This document shows positions 1 to 11,641 of a stretch of DNA of 64,000 nt, piece after piece. A program made the translations under genes and the position numbers. Origin of the DNA: Earliella scabrosa. Lineage: Eukaryota > Basidiomycota > Agaricomycetes > Polyporales > Polyporaceae. Below the pieces are notes generated by a model that saw nothing but the letters and a program-made list of their open reading frames with translations, was not told the origin of the DNA and searched no databases. Location: positions 2,232,001 through 2,296,000 of the forward strand of contig JABYQQ010000007.1 in assembly GCA_022605405.1 (NCBI GenBank), read 5' to 3'. Numbering within the stretch: the stretch's first letter is position 1; each line of letters begins with the position of its first letter.

Positions 1-1164
1 AGCCGGTCACTTACGGGAGCGAGATCGTCCTCGCGGACACCGTGACTGGCGTGCAGACGGCGCCGCTCATCATCCGAAAAGTAGACAAGGGTCGGATCGT
101 GCCAGACGACGGAGGACCTGTCAGTCAGATGCAGAAGATCGCGCTGCAGCGCGTTAACAACGATGGGACGCGGCACTACCTGTCCGCAGCTGGCCCTATC
201 CCGGGGACGCCCGGCGTGACCGTGCCTCCTGCCCCAGGTCTGTCGAACCAGGCTGGGACTCATCCGTTGCTGTTCCAGAGCCCGAGGATACGCGAAGAGG
301 TGAAGGACGGTGTCCGCCTAATTGCGGACGAAGTCGACGACTACCTGTGCTGGACTATTGTCGGCATATGTGGGTTCCGCACTTTTGGAGAGTTGCGTTG
401 AGGCTGATGCGTATGCAGCGAAATTCCAGTACACTTTCTTTGACGCGTTCGGCATGAACAACAACGTCCCCGAATTGCCAATCACACCCTTCCCCACGCT
501 GTTCAATACGCCTATCTACCGATCCCAAACGAATACGCTCGAGATGATGGCAGCGAACTTCTTCTACACCGACCCGAAGACAAAGGGCCAGGTGCCACTC
601 GACGTTTACATCGGGAACATTGGCCCGTTGCGCCTGCGCATCTACAATCACAGCCCCCTTGCCTTGGACGGACGATTCGATCCTTCGATGCCATTCATTC
701 CCGTTCCGGCCATGCCGAATCAGCCCACCGTGCCCGTTATTGCTGCGAACGTCCCTATCCGCGAGGACAAGTACGCCGACGTCATGTTGAGCTTACCGCC
801 CCGTCACTTGCACATGATGATTGTGGTGGAGCTGCCTCCGATTGCGGATATCCTGAAGGCCCTGCGCGAGGACGCACTCCCGCCCAATGCGGATGGAGAC
901 AAGTCCCAGGACGGGCACGGGAGGGGCAACCTCATGCGCGATATCGCTGGCCGCAGCTTGCCGCTGTTGTTCATTCGCTCGTTGGACGGCGTCGGATACC
1001 ACTCCGGGCGGGTAATTGCCGCGGACAACGTTCTCCACCAGATGGACCTGTCGGACCCTGTGCGTGCGAACGGCGAGGGTGGGGAGTGGCTGGCGGCCGC
1101 GCAGGCTGCTGCGAGGCTCTCTGAGGACAGCAACTTGCACGGCTGGAACTTGAAGGTACTGTGA
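1..1164 (+). CDS. CSL (CBF1/Su(H)/LAG-1) family transcription factor, 3' part
   Basis: The open frame enters at the window edge (in frame from base 3) and ends at TGA 1162-1164, leaving about 370 residues. They read as the end of the beta-trefoil DNA-binding domain (VTYGSEIVLADT, PLIIRKVDKGR, ISKFQYTFFDAF) followed by the C-terminal Rel-homology/TIG domain (VYIGNIGPLRLRIYN). Family members bind GTG(G/A)GAA sites in the nucleus; fungal relatives are S. pombe Cbf11 and Cbf12, which control adhesion, lipid genes and cell-cycle events. One intron, 370-418, is needed to restore GI-SKFQYTF; the unspliced reading stops early. The N-terminal Rel domain lies outside the window, so I cannot say whether this is the Cbf11-like or Cbf12-like class. 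The family call is firm. Confidence 0.9.
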
Positions 1165-1859
1165 TTCAAGCGGGCCCAAGTAGCGTTGACTCAGTGCGCG
1201 CATCGAAGAACTACTGTACATTATATTATTCCCACACGGCAGTCTCTCGTCATGCTCTGTCTTTGCTTACCTGTTATTCGCGGAAGTACTGTTGCTCTGT
1301 ATAGTCGTCTGCTTGTGATCCGGTGTAGCTGTGCAAGCGGCCCCGAGGTTATCTATCGATTATTGTTCCACTTCGTGCTGTGCGATGGGGTGGATGGTGG
1401 TGACAAAATCAACAGCAAAGCCATAGGCGTCGGACTGTGGGCCATTGGAGTATATGTATAGCATAATTCATATCTCGGTGCGCCCGACTCGGAGACATGA
1501 TCTGTCCGTTGCCGGCCGTATAGGACTGGCGTCACAGAAGCGTCAAGGAAGCAGCTGTTCCCACTGCGGCATTGACACAACGTGCTTTGGAAGGTCTGAG
1601 GCTCAGCGCGTGTATTCGAGGAGTCGATCCTCCTCTGCTCAGACTCAGAGCGACCTCCGAGCCGTACGTACGATGGATCTGTGGTTTGCAGCAAGACAAG
1701 CGCCGGAGTTGTAGCCCAAACGGGGCAGTCGCAGGTTGACCGCCAACCATGACCAAGGCTGAGACGCTCGCCTGCGGGAGACCCAGCACATAGACGACTC
1801 ATTGCATCAAGCGAAGCGTCAGGGTTTGACACGCACGCGCCGCTGTGTTGCCGCGAAGC
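1165..1859. other. Intergenic region between CSL factor and GT32 gene
   Basis: About 700 bases with no reading frame resembling a protein. It should hold the 3' UTR of the CSL gene and the promoter of the glycosyltransferase gene. TATATGTATA near 1451 is a weak TATA-like candidate, but it lies about 400 bases from the next start codon. Confidence 0.5.
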
Positions 1860-4310
1860 ATGGCACTGCCGACTCTCCTCAAATTCTCGGAGCCCGGGGC
1901 CAGTACGGGAGGCCAGCTCTTCTCGCCCCAGGCTGGCGCACCCCGGCTCAGGCCCTCTCGCGCAGGCATGCTCTCCTCCCCCCGCCCCAGGGACGACTCT
2001 CGCGGCCGCTACTCCCACTTCAGCTCCGACTCCTTCAGCGACGAGTTCTACCATGCCCCGCGCCGCGCACCGCGCTGGAAGACCCTCCCCGTTGGCATCT
2101 ACAAGGCGTGCGTGACGCGTTTCGGACGACGGCGAGGGCCTGCGCTGCTCGGTCTGTGCTGTCTCGCGCTCCTCCTCACGACGTACGCGTTCCACCGGCG
2201 GTTCGTGTCCGCGGACAAGAGGTGGCCGTCGCCGTTCAAGCAGAAGCCGGTGTTCAGGAATGTGTTCGGGCAGGAGGACTTGCAGAAGGTCTGGGAGTGG
2301 GAGGTGCGGGCGGGACACTATCCGAGCACACGTCCAAGTGAGTTCTCGCCGTCTGTGACCTTCGACATTGCATTGCATGTACGCGTCAAGAGAGCGGTGA
2401 TGGGATCCTGACGCCGTCTCTGACAGTTCCGGTCGAGATCGGGTTCACGCACCCAATGACGAACCCGGCTATCCCGCCGAATGCGCACTTTGGCTCGCTG
2501 CCTAGTCAAGACGGAGGCGTTGTGCAGCATACCGTCGGCGTAGGCGCCCAACGCATTTACCCCGACGTGCGGAATCGGCCACCGAACTTTGGACATCCTC
2601 CCAGACCGATACCGGGCAGTATCGCCGACCTGGACAGGATAATGAAGCACTGCGACTACGACGCGGGCAAGGTATGCGTTGCTCACCGCTACTTCGTTGT
2701 CGAGACATGTCTGATTTGCGCATTGAAGTACATCCGCGATTGCCACGAGTTCCTGCGGTTAGGTGCCGGTCTCGATGATGCCGCGCGACTACGACGAGAA
2801 CCGCTCGACGACCTACGATATATTTATGTCCTAGACGGAGAAGGAGATCACGTCCATGCTCGCTCACAACCTACCGCTCCACACGCCAACACTACGCTCA
2901 AAGTCAGAACCACGGATAATTGGGAACGAGAGCTCACTTTACCCCCACCCAAGCACTACAATGCGGACAACCGCGGCGGTAGTGCTTGCCGCGAAGACGA
3001 TCCACGTATCTTCCACATGTTCTGGTCTGGCCCCTTCACCGACAAGCCCTATATGGCGATGATGGCCTTCCTCTTCACCCAGAACCTCGGTCTTAACTTG
3101 GACGATCCTGCGTCAGAACCCAACATTTGCCGTCCACAATTGTGGTTGTGGACCAGCAATCGGCCCGCTGATGCTATGCCGAGCCCTAACGCACACGAAG
3201 AGATGCTCGAGGAGCTCCGCGCAAACCCTTGGGCATCCCCGTTCTTGCACCCTCGCTTCAAGGATGTCATCCAATTCCGGCTGTGGAATACCACGGAACA
3301 GCTCGACAGCATTCCTGAGCTCAAGGATGACTGGCGAAGTCTTGGGAATGACTTCCTCCGGAGCGAAGGCAAGACGAAGCAGCCGAACGCAGACAAGAAG
3401 CTTGGCTCGTCAATTGCGCTAGACGGCTCGGCCAAGGAGACTCACGAGTCCTATAACAAGGTCCCCGTCGTCCTCTCAGACCTCGTGCGGTTCGTGCTAT
3501 GTCATCGCTTCGGCGGGGTCTATCTCGATGTCGACATGCTCTTCCTACGAGACTGGGAGGAGCTTTGGGGCTGGAGTGGCTCTTTCTCGTATCGATGGTC
3601 TCACGAGGATCGATACAACACGGCCGTACTACGACTACGACGCGGCTCGGCTCTCGGTACCTTCCTCATACGCACCGCGCTTGCCCATGGCTTGGACTTC
3701 CACCCGACTACGATCTCACATTACCTCAAGAATTCCCACATGTCGCACCTCTTGTACCGCATCCCCGACGCTCTGTTCGATCCCGGTTGGCAAACCTGTG
3801 ATTACATCAAGCATTGGTTCAGCACGGAGTATCTGCAACGTGACCGTCCGCCCCAACCGTTCTTCACAGAGTGAGCATCCAGAATTGCGTCACTGAGAAG
3901 GGTGCATATGCTAACAAGCGTTGTAGCTTTGATCAGTTCTTCAACACTCCTGACGTCATGAGCGGGATGCCAAGCGTGATAGGCTTTGACGGGTTCTTCC
4001 GAGGCGCGTTCCTCTATCACTACCACAACGAATGGTGCGTTCGTCATGTCATACTATGACGCAGTTGCTCACATGCAACAGGTGGAAGCCGTTTGACCGG
4101 GCCCGGTTCTGGCCAGACCTTGGACCAAGGTTTGCGGAAGCCGAACGGATGGCACGCGCCGCGATTGCCAATCAGAGTGCATCTTATGTCTCGGGTTTGG
4201 TCCCAGAAGATAAACGGGATTTGGACTGGGCGACCGTGCTCAAGCGTACATTCGAGGCGTATGTCCGCGGTGAGAGGCCGAACATGTACGGGGAGTGGAT
4301 CCGCTGGTGA
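1860..4310 (+). CDS. Glycosyltransferase family 32 type II membrane protein
   Basis: Five exons (1860-2337, 2427-2671, 2729-3870, 3927-4034, 4082-4310) give about 733 residues. The N-terminus is cytosolic and Ser/Arg/Pro-rich, followed by a single hydrophobic anchor (LLGLCCLALLLTTYAF, about residues 98-113), as in Golgi type II enzymes. The catalytic region has HMFWSGPF, a stretch rich in substrate-pocket residues (LSDLVRFVLCHRFGGVY) and the DXD metal/nucleotide-sugar motif LDVDMLFL, which define the Gly_transf_sug/OCH1-related GT32 group. It probably transfers a hexose to glycoproteins or glycolipids in the Golgi; donor and acceptor cannot be read from sequence. I chose the ATG at 1860 because the upstream in-frame codons offer only a GTG. 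Intron 2 is a multiple of three and could be retained without breaking the frame. Confidence 0.86.
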
Positions 4311-4548
4311 GCGTATCAAAAGCGTCGGGACAAGTGCTGTGACGACGACGTATACTGTATAACGCCCTTAATGCATGTGTAGAATGCCCCGTTACGACCA
4401 TTGTATATTCGCTCTGCAGTATCACTTGCTATATATACCGCTGTCGTGTTTGGATAGGTTACCCAATCGAGAGTATATTTCTACATTGTTTCGTTCTATG
4501 CTACTACATGCTAGTCGGCGCGGGTACCTAATACAGTGGACCGGAATT

Positions 4549-5654
4549 TCATGCTTGCTTTGCGATCTTGGCCTGGGCCGCGTCCACAGTGGACTTGAGC
4601 AGCGAGATAACCTGTTCCGGGTCCGGTGCATTGAAGATGGCTGTGCCTGCCACAATGACATTGCTTCCTGACCGTGCAGTCCAGCATTCAGCGATCGTGA
4701 GTGTTGCGCAGTCTCGGGGGCACGGCTTACCTGCGTCAGCACAGACATCGATCGTCTTCGGACCTACGCCGCCGTCGACCTCGATGTCTTTGTCCGGAAA
4801 GCGTGCGCGCAGCTCGGCAACTTTGGGGACGCATCGGTCAAGGAACTTTTGTCCGCCGCGGCCGGGATAGACAGTCATTACGAGGATCATGTCGGCCGCT
4901 TCTGCGATCTCGTCCGTTACTGCGCTCGAGGGCGTGTCCGGAGAGATGGCAACGCCGGCCTTCATCTTGCGCTCGTGAATGTGGTCGATAATCGAGAGCG
5001 GGTCGTCTGCGTGGCGGAACGCATGTCAGCACGGCGCAGACGAGGAGAGGTCCCGACGGTGTCGCTCGGCCTTACTTGTCGCCTCAAGGTGGAAACAGTA
5101 GAGCGAGCCGCCGGCATCCGCAATGTCGTCTACCCACTGCGGCGGTCCGTTAGCATTTAGGCTGCGTCACGCGAAAGTGTGATGTCGCAATGCGGACCTT
5201 CTCGGGCTGTGCGACCATCATATGACAGTCCATGAATATGCCCGGGACGCCCTTGGACACGCAGGAGAGGACGGGTGCGCCTGGCGTACGCGCGCGCGAT
5301 CAGACAGATGCAGGCTTAGCGAAGGGATCGCGAGACGGGAAGCAGATGCTCCACGTACCCATGGTGATGTTGGGCACGAAATGGCTGGGATCGGTCGGAA
5401 TCAGCTCCGGGGCAAGACGTGCATGCAGACAGAGGGAGACCTCACCCGTCCATCACATCTGGCAGCAGAGACGATAGGGATCAGCTTGCAATTTAGGGGA
5501 CTACACCGCGCGCAGCGTTGCGGCTGAGGCGGGACTGGGAGAACATACCCATGTGCAGCCACTCTGCACCGCCCTTGATCATGCGTTTGCATTCCGCGGT
5601 AAGCTGGCCAAAGTCGGAGGCGAGGACGGAGGGCGAGATGATAGCACGCGGCAT
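4549..5654 (-). CDS. RPE1: Ribulose-phosphate 3-epimerase
   Basis: Minus-strand gene with about seven exons. Starting at the ATG complementary to 5652-5654, the protein opens with MPRAIISPSVLASDFG and continues through DVMDGHFVPN, MDCHMMVAQP, VMTVYPGRGGQKF and IEVDGGV, carrying the conserved His and Asp residues of the (beta/alpha)8 metal-dependent epimerase. It interconverts ribulose-5-phosphate and xylulose-5-phosphate in the cytosolic pentose phosphate pathway. Two coding exons are tiny: 5446-5458 (13 nt, encoding the DVMDG turn) and 5359-5384 (26 nt, HFVPNITM). The stop is complementary to 4549-4551. The gene converges with the GT32 gene across 238 bases and diverges from the small secreted-protein gene. 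Confidence 0.93.
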
Positions 5655-6004
5655 GGTGGAGAATAGTGCGAGAGGTTAAGCTGGGAGCTGGCTGGAGTGC
5701 GCGAAGTGTTCTGCTCCCAGGCCATGCGATCATGATTGCTCCCGGAATGGCAATCATCTACCTATGCCAATCACGTGGCGGGCGTGCGTAGTGGGGCCAG
5801 AAAATCCGTGGTGGCAGTGTCCTCGATGACGCCCTTTGCTTGCTCGGTTATGGATCGCAAATATCCTCCGGCAGACTAGTCGATCCTCGCGTATATATAC
5901 TCCCCGTGCAATCATGTCCTTCTCGCCAACGTCTCCACACGACTTACCCCTCTCTCTCCTCGTTCCCCTCCTCGCCTCCAGCTCCTTCGGCTAGTGTCGT
6001 CGCC
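5655..6004. promoter_or_regulatory. Divergent promoter region (RPE1 / secreted protein)
   Basis: This 350-base gap separates two head-to-head start codons and must carry both promoters. TATATATA at 5892-5899 lies about 105 bases before the ATG at 6005, a plausible TATA box for the plus-strand gene. A pyrimidine-rich run (about 5935-6000) follows it, as is common just upstream of start codons in highly expressed fungal genes. Nothing comparable is seen toward RPE1. Confidence 0.55.
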
Positions 6005-6727
6005 ATGTACTCCAAGTCCGTCGCAACTGTCTTCTGCTTCCTCGCGGCTTTCGCGATCGTTGCCAACGCGGCTGTCGTCGAGAACGAGAAGCGGCAAAGT
6101 GAGTAGCTACTATATCTCATTCCCCGCGATCCCGCTGACCGAATCCGCACCGGCAGTTGAGAGCGTCTTCGACTCGCTGACCTCTGAGGCAGGCGGTGTC
6201 TTCACAGATGTCACTTCTGCAGGTACGTCCATTTGGTCCTGTATTTTGAGATGCGTCTGCTCATCTTGATGTAGCCGGCTCCGTCTTCTCGGAGGCGACC
6301 GACGGCGCTGCTGGCGTCGGAACGATCATTACCTGTGAGTATCAGGTCGTAGAGTCTAGTTAATGCACACACTGACCTGCCTGATGATGGTTCACAGCTG
6401 TCGGCGGCCAAGCATTGACCATCCTCACTGATGCTGCTGGCGACGCAATCACACTGGCAACTGACAAGGCCGGGGTCCTTACCTCCTTTGCTGGTTCCGT
6501 GTATTCGGTCGCCACTGACGGCGCGGCCAGCCTGGCAACTGCAGGCACTGACCCTACTGGGTAGGTCATCTGTGTGTCTCGATATCAGCGTTCGCTGAAT
6601 ATTGTTCAGATCCGATGCTGGCAATGCTGCTCTTGGCGTCCACGCCCTCACCGTTTCAACACCTCTGCTTGGAGGACTCATCACTGTTTTGGCGAGCATG
6701 TTGATGGGTGCTTGGGTTGCGCTTTAA
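6005..6727 (+). CDS. Small secreted, probably GPI-anchored Ala/Thr-rich protein
   Basis: ATG at 6005 opens a textbook signal peptide (MYSKSVATVFCFLAAFAIVANA) followed by ENEKRQ, a possible Kex2-type KR cleavage site. Four short introns follow, and splicing joins the remainder into a protein of about 140 residues rich in Ala, Gly, Ser, Thr and Asp, with loosely repeated phrases such as LTDAAGDAITLATDKAG and SVYSVATDGAASLA. The C-terminus is a small-residue stretch plus a hydrophobic tail (GGLITVLASMLMGAWVAL) ending at TAA 6725-6727, which resembles a GPI attachment signal. No known domain is visible. It is likely a cell-surface or wall protein; function unknown. A strong-looking TATA box upstream suggests substantial regulated expression. 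Confidence 0.7.
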
Positions 6728-6971
6728 TGATCCTAGCGTCTCATCTCTTCGGACATTCTACCACTAACTTCTACACTCACTCGGTTCTGGACTATGCACC
6801 CTACCACAACCACACAATGATCGTTATCTACAATAGTCAGATTGTAAACCGTATACCACTCGGGCGTCGTCGAATTGAATACCCTCAAATACTGAGATGG
6901 CCGGAGTGAATGCTTGGGCAAGGTCATACGGGGTTCATTTAGGAGGTATACTTCATGTACACGGAAGTAGT

Positions 6972-7635
6972 CTACTCCTCCGCGGCGGCATCCATATCCT
7001 TGTTCACCTATAATGGCATAAGTATCAAGAGCACGTCGCACAACGTTCAAACCAAGAACTAACCTTGGGGTTGAAGAAGAGCGTGTTGTTGCCCCAAGGG
7101 AAAGGACCAGCAGCTGCATGAAGATGAGATCGTAGTTGTGGAACAACAATTGCAGACACACGCACCGCGGCGGTTCAGGTACTCGTACGCAGGGGGCTCA
7201 GGGAGCTTGCCGCCGTTCTCCTCCTTGATGTGGTGCTGGTGAGCCTCATGCTCGGCCTCGACGTTGCGGACCCAGAGGGTGCACGCAGCGACTGTAAATG
7301 GGTCAGGCGGGGTTGGTGTGACGTTGCGCGAATCGTAACATACTGGCAGGAAGGCAGACGAAGTAGCTGTTGATGCACTTTCAGCATTAATTCATTATAC
7401 ATGATAGAACATACGCACCTGATCTTGCGCCAGAGCTCAGTGGTCTCTGCGAAGAAGGACGAAGCATGTCATCGCCCGCTCGTCCCGTGACGCTACGGAG
7501 TAAGGTTCACATACCACCAGCGTGAGCGACCAGAGCCTCCTGCTGTTCACGGTAAGACTGCTTGCCAGCGGCGGCGGCGAAGCCACGGGCACGGGGGACT
7601 GCACGCAGTGCAGCGCGGCGGGCGACGAACGACAT
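6972..7635 (-). CDS. COX13: Cytochrome c oxidase subunit 6A, mitochondrial
   Basis: Five exons on the minus strand. The start (complement of 7633-7635) gives an Arg/Ala-rich mitochondrial presequence (MSFVARRAALRAVPRARGF). After splicing the mature part reads TELWRKISYFVCLPAI, then LWVRNVEAEHEAHQHH, PAYEYLNRRAAGPFPWGNNTLFFNPKV and a C-terminal NKDMDAAAEE. That matches the COX6A/COX13 family: one transmembrane segment, the acidic/His linker, and the conserved WG-(D/N)-NTLF-NP signature. It is a nuclear-encoded structural and regulatory subunit of complex IV in the inner membrane. The stop is complementary to 6972-6974. The gene is head to head with RPN2 across 257 bases. Confidence 0.93.
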
Positions 7636-7892
7636 GGCGAGGTGGTGATGGATAGGATGAAAGCGGGAACGAACGACGAGTCGCGACTTTTGGCAGAGGC
7701 CAGACGAGGCAAGACTCGGAACGGGCGAGGCGCGATTGCTGACATAAGCCCTCATGGCAAGCACCTTCTTAATCGGGAAGATGTTCTAGCGCTCGTGTGG
7801 CAGGCGCTTGTGTGCGTTCGCTGACGCGTCCCGAGGACTCGAGACGCGTACTCTGGAGAGGCGTACGCACTCTGCTCTTCCTCTCCGCGACC

Positions 7893-10800
7893 ATGGGTGC
7901 CCCCTCTCAGTCCTCCGCCGCTGGCGTGCTCGCTCTCCTTTCAGACCCTGAACCGCAACTGAAGCAGTACGCGCTCAAGGCTCTCAATCAGCTCGTTCCC
8001 CAGTTCTGGGCTGAGATCTCGGAGCACATTGCGCTTATGTATGTCGTCATGCCCGCAATCCTCTCACTACACTGACGCGTTATGAAACCACAGCGAATCA
8101 TTGTATGAGGGCGAGGGTCTTCCTCAAGAAGCCCGCGATTCTGCTGCTCTTCTCGCGAGCAAAGTCTACTACTACCTCGGCGAATACGATGAGGCGCTCT
8201 CTTTTGCTCTTGGTGCGGGGAGCGCGTTCGAACATGACAGTCGCGTTCCTGGGGCCGAAGAATATGTCGAAACCGTAGTCTGTGAGTTACATACACCACA
8301 CATGCTCAAGCGAATGCGCTAAATGCGGTGACGAACAGCCAAGGCCATTGACCGCTACATCAACAGCCGAGTCGCGGACCAGACTGAAGGAAAGATCGAT
8401 CCCAGGCTACAGGGTATCATTGAGGGCATCTTCAGGAGATGTATAGCGGAAGGCGAATTCAGACAGGTGCGCATTTTGCTCGCGTCGCTATGTACATGAG
8501 CTAAACGTCCAATGAAGGCAATCGGTATTGCCCTTGAGTCGAGACGTTTGGACATCATCAAGTCAATATACGAGCAGACCCGCGATACCTCGCTGTTATC
8601 CTATGCTATGGAGGCCGTCTTGGATACCGCGTTCCCGCTGGCTTACCGCGACCAAGTGCTCAAATTCCTGTTCCCTCTCTTCCCTGCCCCGACCGGTGAC
8701 GCGAAGTCGACGCACGTATACGCACTCACGCGTATTCTCGTCACACTCAATTCTCCGGAGATGACCATTCACTTCCTCAACTCGCTCGTACCTCGTCAGA
8801 CGCTTCTCGCCTACCAGTTCGCGTTCGATCTTGTGGAGGGTGGTGGTCAGGATTTTCTCGAAGCAATCAGGAAGGATCTTCCAGAAGGCACTGCTGTGAG
8901 TACGAGGTTGTTTGATGCACGCGGGATGGTCCGTGACGTTGCTCGCAGGAGACGAAACCCGTCTACGACCAGTTGCGCAAGATCCTGCGTGGCCAGGAAG
9001 CCATCAAGCTATACCTCGAGTTCCTCAAGCGCAACAACAAGGTCGACATGCTCATACTCAAGAACACCAAGGACGCGTTGGAACCGCGCTCGTCTATATA
9101 CCACACCGCACTCACTCTCCAAAATGCTTTCATGCATGCCGGTACCACGTCCGATGTCTTCTTGAGGGAGAATCTCGAGTGGTTAGCGCTTGCAAACAAC
9201 TGGTCAAAGTTCTCCGCCGCCGCGGCTATCGGTGTCATTCACAAGGGTCACTTCGAGGAAAGCATGAACATCCTCGGGCCTTACCTCCCTGCTCAAGGCG
9301 CGGAACCAACCACCGGAAGTGGCGCGTACTCGGAGGGTGGCGCTCTCTATGCGCTCGGTCTCGTGAACGCAGGATGCGGAAGCGGCCAGGAGGTTGAGAA
9401 CTTCCTCCGTAACATGCTCAAGAACTCGACCAGCGAAGTTGTGCAGCACGGTGCAGCGCTCGGTCTTGGTGTCGCCGGCATGGGTGGCAAGAGCGCTGAG
9501 GCGTATGATGACTTGAAGCAGACCCTCTTCACCGACTCGGCCGTTGCTGGCGAGGCCGCAGGCTATGCCATGGGTCTCATCATGTTGGGCACCGCAGACG
9601 CGACCAGCGCTGAGGAGATGCTCACCTATGCGAGGGAGACTCAGCACGAGAAGATCATCCGCGGCCTGGCGATCGGTCTTGCGCTGATTTTCTATGGTCG
9701 TCAAGAAGAGGCTGATGACATGGTCAAGATGCTGATGGCGGAGAAGGTAAAGTCCATGTATCTGCGTCGAATCGTGATGATTGTATTCATACCTTGTCGC
9801 AGGATCCGATCTTGCGATACGGCGGTGTCTACACCCTCGCACTTGCCTATGCTGGCACTTCGAACAATGCTGCGATTCGTCAACTGTTGCACGTCGCGGT
9901 TTCCGATACCTCGGACGACGTCCGTAGGGCAGCTGTTACAAGTCTAGCGTTCTTGCTGTTCAAGAATCCCGCACAAGTACCCAGGATCGTTCAGCTCTTG
10001 TCCGAGAGCTACAACCCTCATGTGCGGTGTGGCGCGACGCTCGCACTTGGTATCGCTTGCGCAGGGACTGGTCTTCAGGTATGTCTCGCGATTCGTCGAG
10101 TAAACCTTGCTCTCACAACAATCCCCTTCAGGATGCCGTTGACATTCTTGAACCGATGACACGAGACAGCGTCGACTTTGTTCGGCAAGGTGCTCTCATC
10201 GCCCTCGGCATGATCCTCGTGGAGCAGTCGGAGGCTTCATCACCATCGCTGGCGTCGACGCGGGCATTGTATGCGAAGATCGTCTCAGACAAGCACGACG
10301 ATCCTATGGCTCGCTTTGGTGCCGCTCTCGGCCAGGGTCTCATCGACGCAGGTGGTCGGAATGTCACTATTAGCCTACAAAGTCGGGCAGGTAGCCGCAA
10401 CACGAGCGCCATCGTCGGTATGGTGCTCTTCTGTCAATTCTGGTACTGGTACCCTCTGGCCCACTGCGCCTGTCTGGCGTTTGAGCCCACCGGTATCATC
10501 GGTCTGGATGGAAATCTCAAGGTCAGTGACCTATATTGTAGTATTGTACCCACAGCTCACAGTAAAGCCAGGCGCCGAAGTTCGACTTCGTCTCGAATGC
10601 CAAGCCAAGCCTCTTCGCGTACCCCGCCCCCACGAAACCGCCAAAGAAGGAGACAGTGACGAAGGTCGCCACTGCTGTGCTCTCCACCACTGCCAAAGCG
10701 AAGGCACGCGAGAAGAGAAAGGCTGCCGAGCAAGGCGAGGTTGTTGCTGTACGTTGACGACTCCTTGACTGGTGGACAAGGCTGACACTGTTTGCAGGAG

Positions 10801-11370
10801 GACAAGAAGGATGGTGATGTCGAGATGAAGGTCGAAGCATCGACATCTCGTCATGGTGATGTTTCTCCCATCTCGGGCTCCTTGTCGAACTTGGCGGAAG
10901 GTGCGCCGAAAGGACGCAAATCTGAACCGTCTTCAGAGAAACTGTCGAACTTCTCCCGAGTCACGCCTGCGCAACTCGCCTACATAACCTTCCCATCCGA
11001 TGGTCGCTACCAACCTGTGCGTGTTGTGTCTACTCGCCCTCCGAACACGAAGTCGTCGAAGACGCCCGTATCCGTCGCACTCGCCGCGGAGCGTTGTGCT
11101 GGTGGAGGAGGTATCTTGATCATGGCCGACACGCGCCCAGACGAAGAAGCCGAGTACATTGAATTCGAGACGCAGCCCGTGGCACCCCCTGCAGCTGCAG
11201 CTGCGGTACAAAACCCGCCGCCAACCACGCCTGGGCGTCACATTGCGTTGGACGAGAATGCGCCCGAAGCTGACCCTCCAGAATCGTTCCAGGTATGTGT
11301 TTTGTGTTAGGCTGTAGTGGGCTTGTGCTGATTGGCGCCGTTATAGTACCCTTTCGATAATGATACGTAG
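7893..11370 (+). CDS. RPN2: 26S proteasome regulatory subunit RPN2 (PSMD1)
   Basis: A gene of about eleven exons encoding roughly 1,000 residues. The N-terminal helical region starts [16 protein letters not shown] and contains [16 protein letters not shown] and FLEFL-type repeats. The middle carries the toroid of proteasome/cyclosome (PC) repeats, for example [60 protein letters not shown] and [15 protein letters not shown]. The C-terminal part includes the usual Lys-rich linker ([13 protein letters not shown]) and ends YPFDNDT at TAG 11368-11370. RPN2 is a scaffold of the 19S base that helps dock the ubiquitin receptor RPN13. The last coding exon is very short. Family assignment is secure; the exact ends of some internal exons are inferred. 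Confidence 0.95.
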
Positions 11371-11641
11371 AGCATGTCGTGTACTCATATTCCGGACTTA
11401 TCCAACTCTCTTGCCATTCTTCCTGGCCTAATGCTACCAACGTATCATTTCTCTCAGGTTCACGCGCTTTGAATAGGTGAGTATGTCGTCATATGCCCCT
11501 CTGATCACCCTATCTGGTAGCGGGTGTCCGGACCGTCCCGAGAATAGACAACACGCCTTCTGGCGAGTATAATACATACCTCATGAGGCAGAACGGGGGC
11601 TCTGCGCTCCTCCCACGCTCCCCTCGCACAGCCTGACAACC

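Noticed and set aside
1353..2378. Minus-strand frame of 341 codons opposite the GT32 first exon
   Set aside because: Arg/Glu-rich low-complexity reading antisense to a well-supported exon; no family resemblance.
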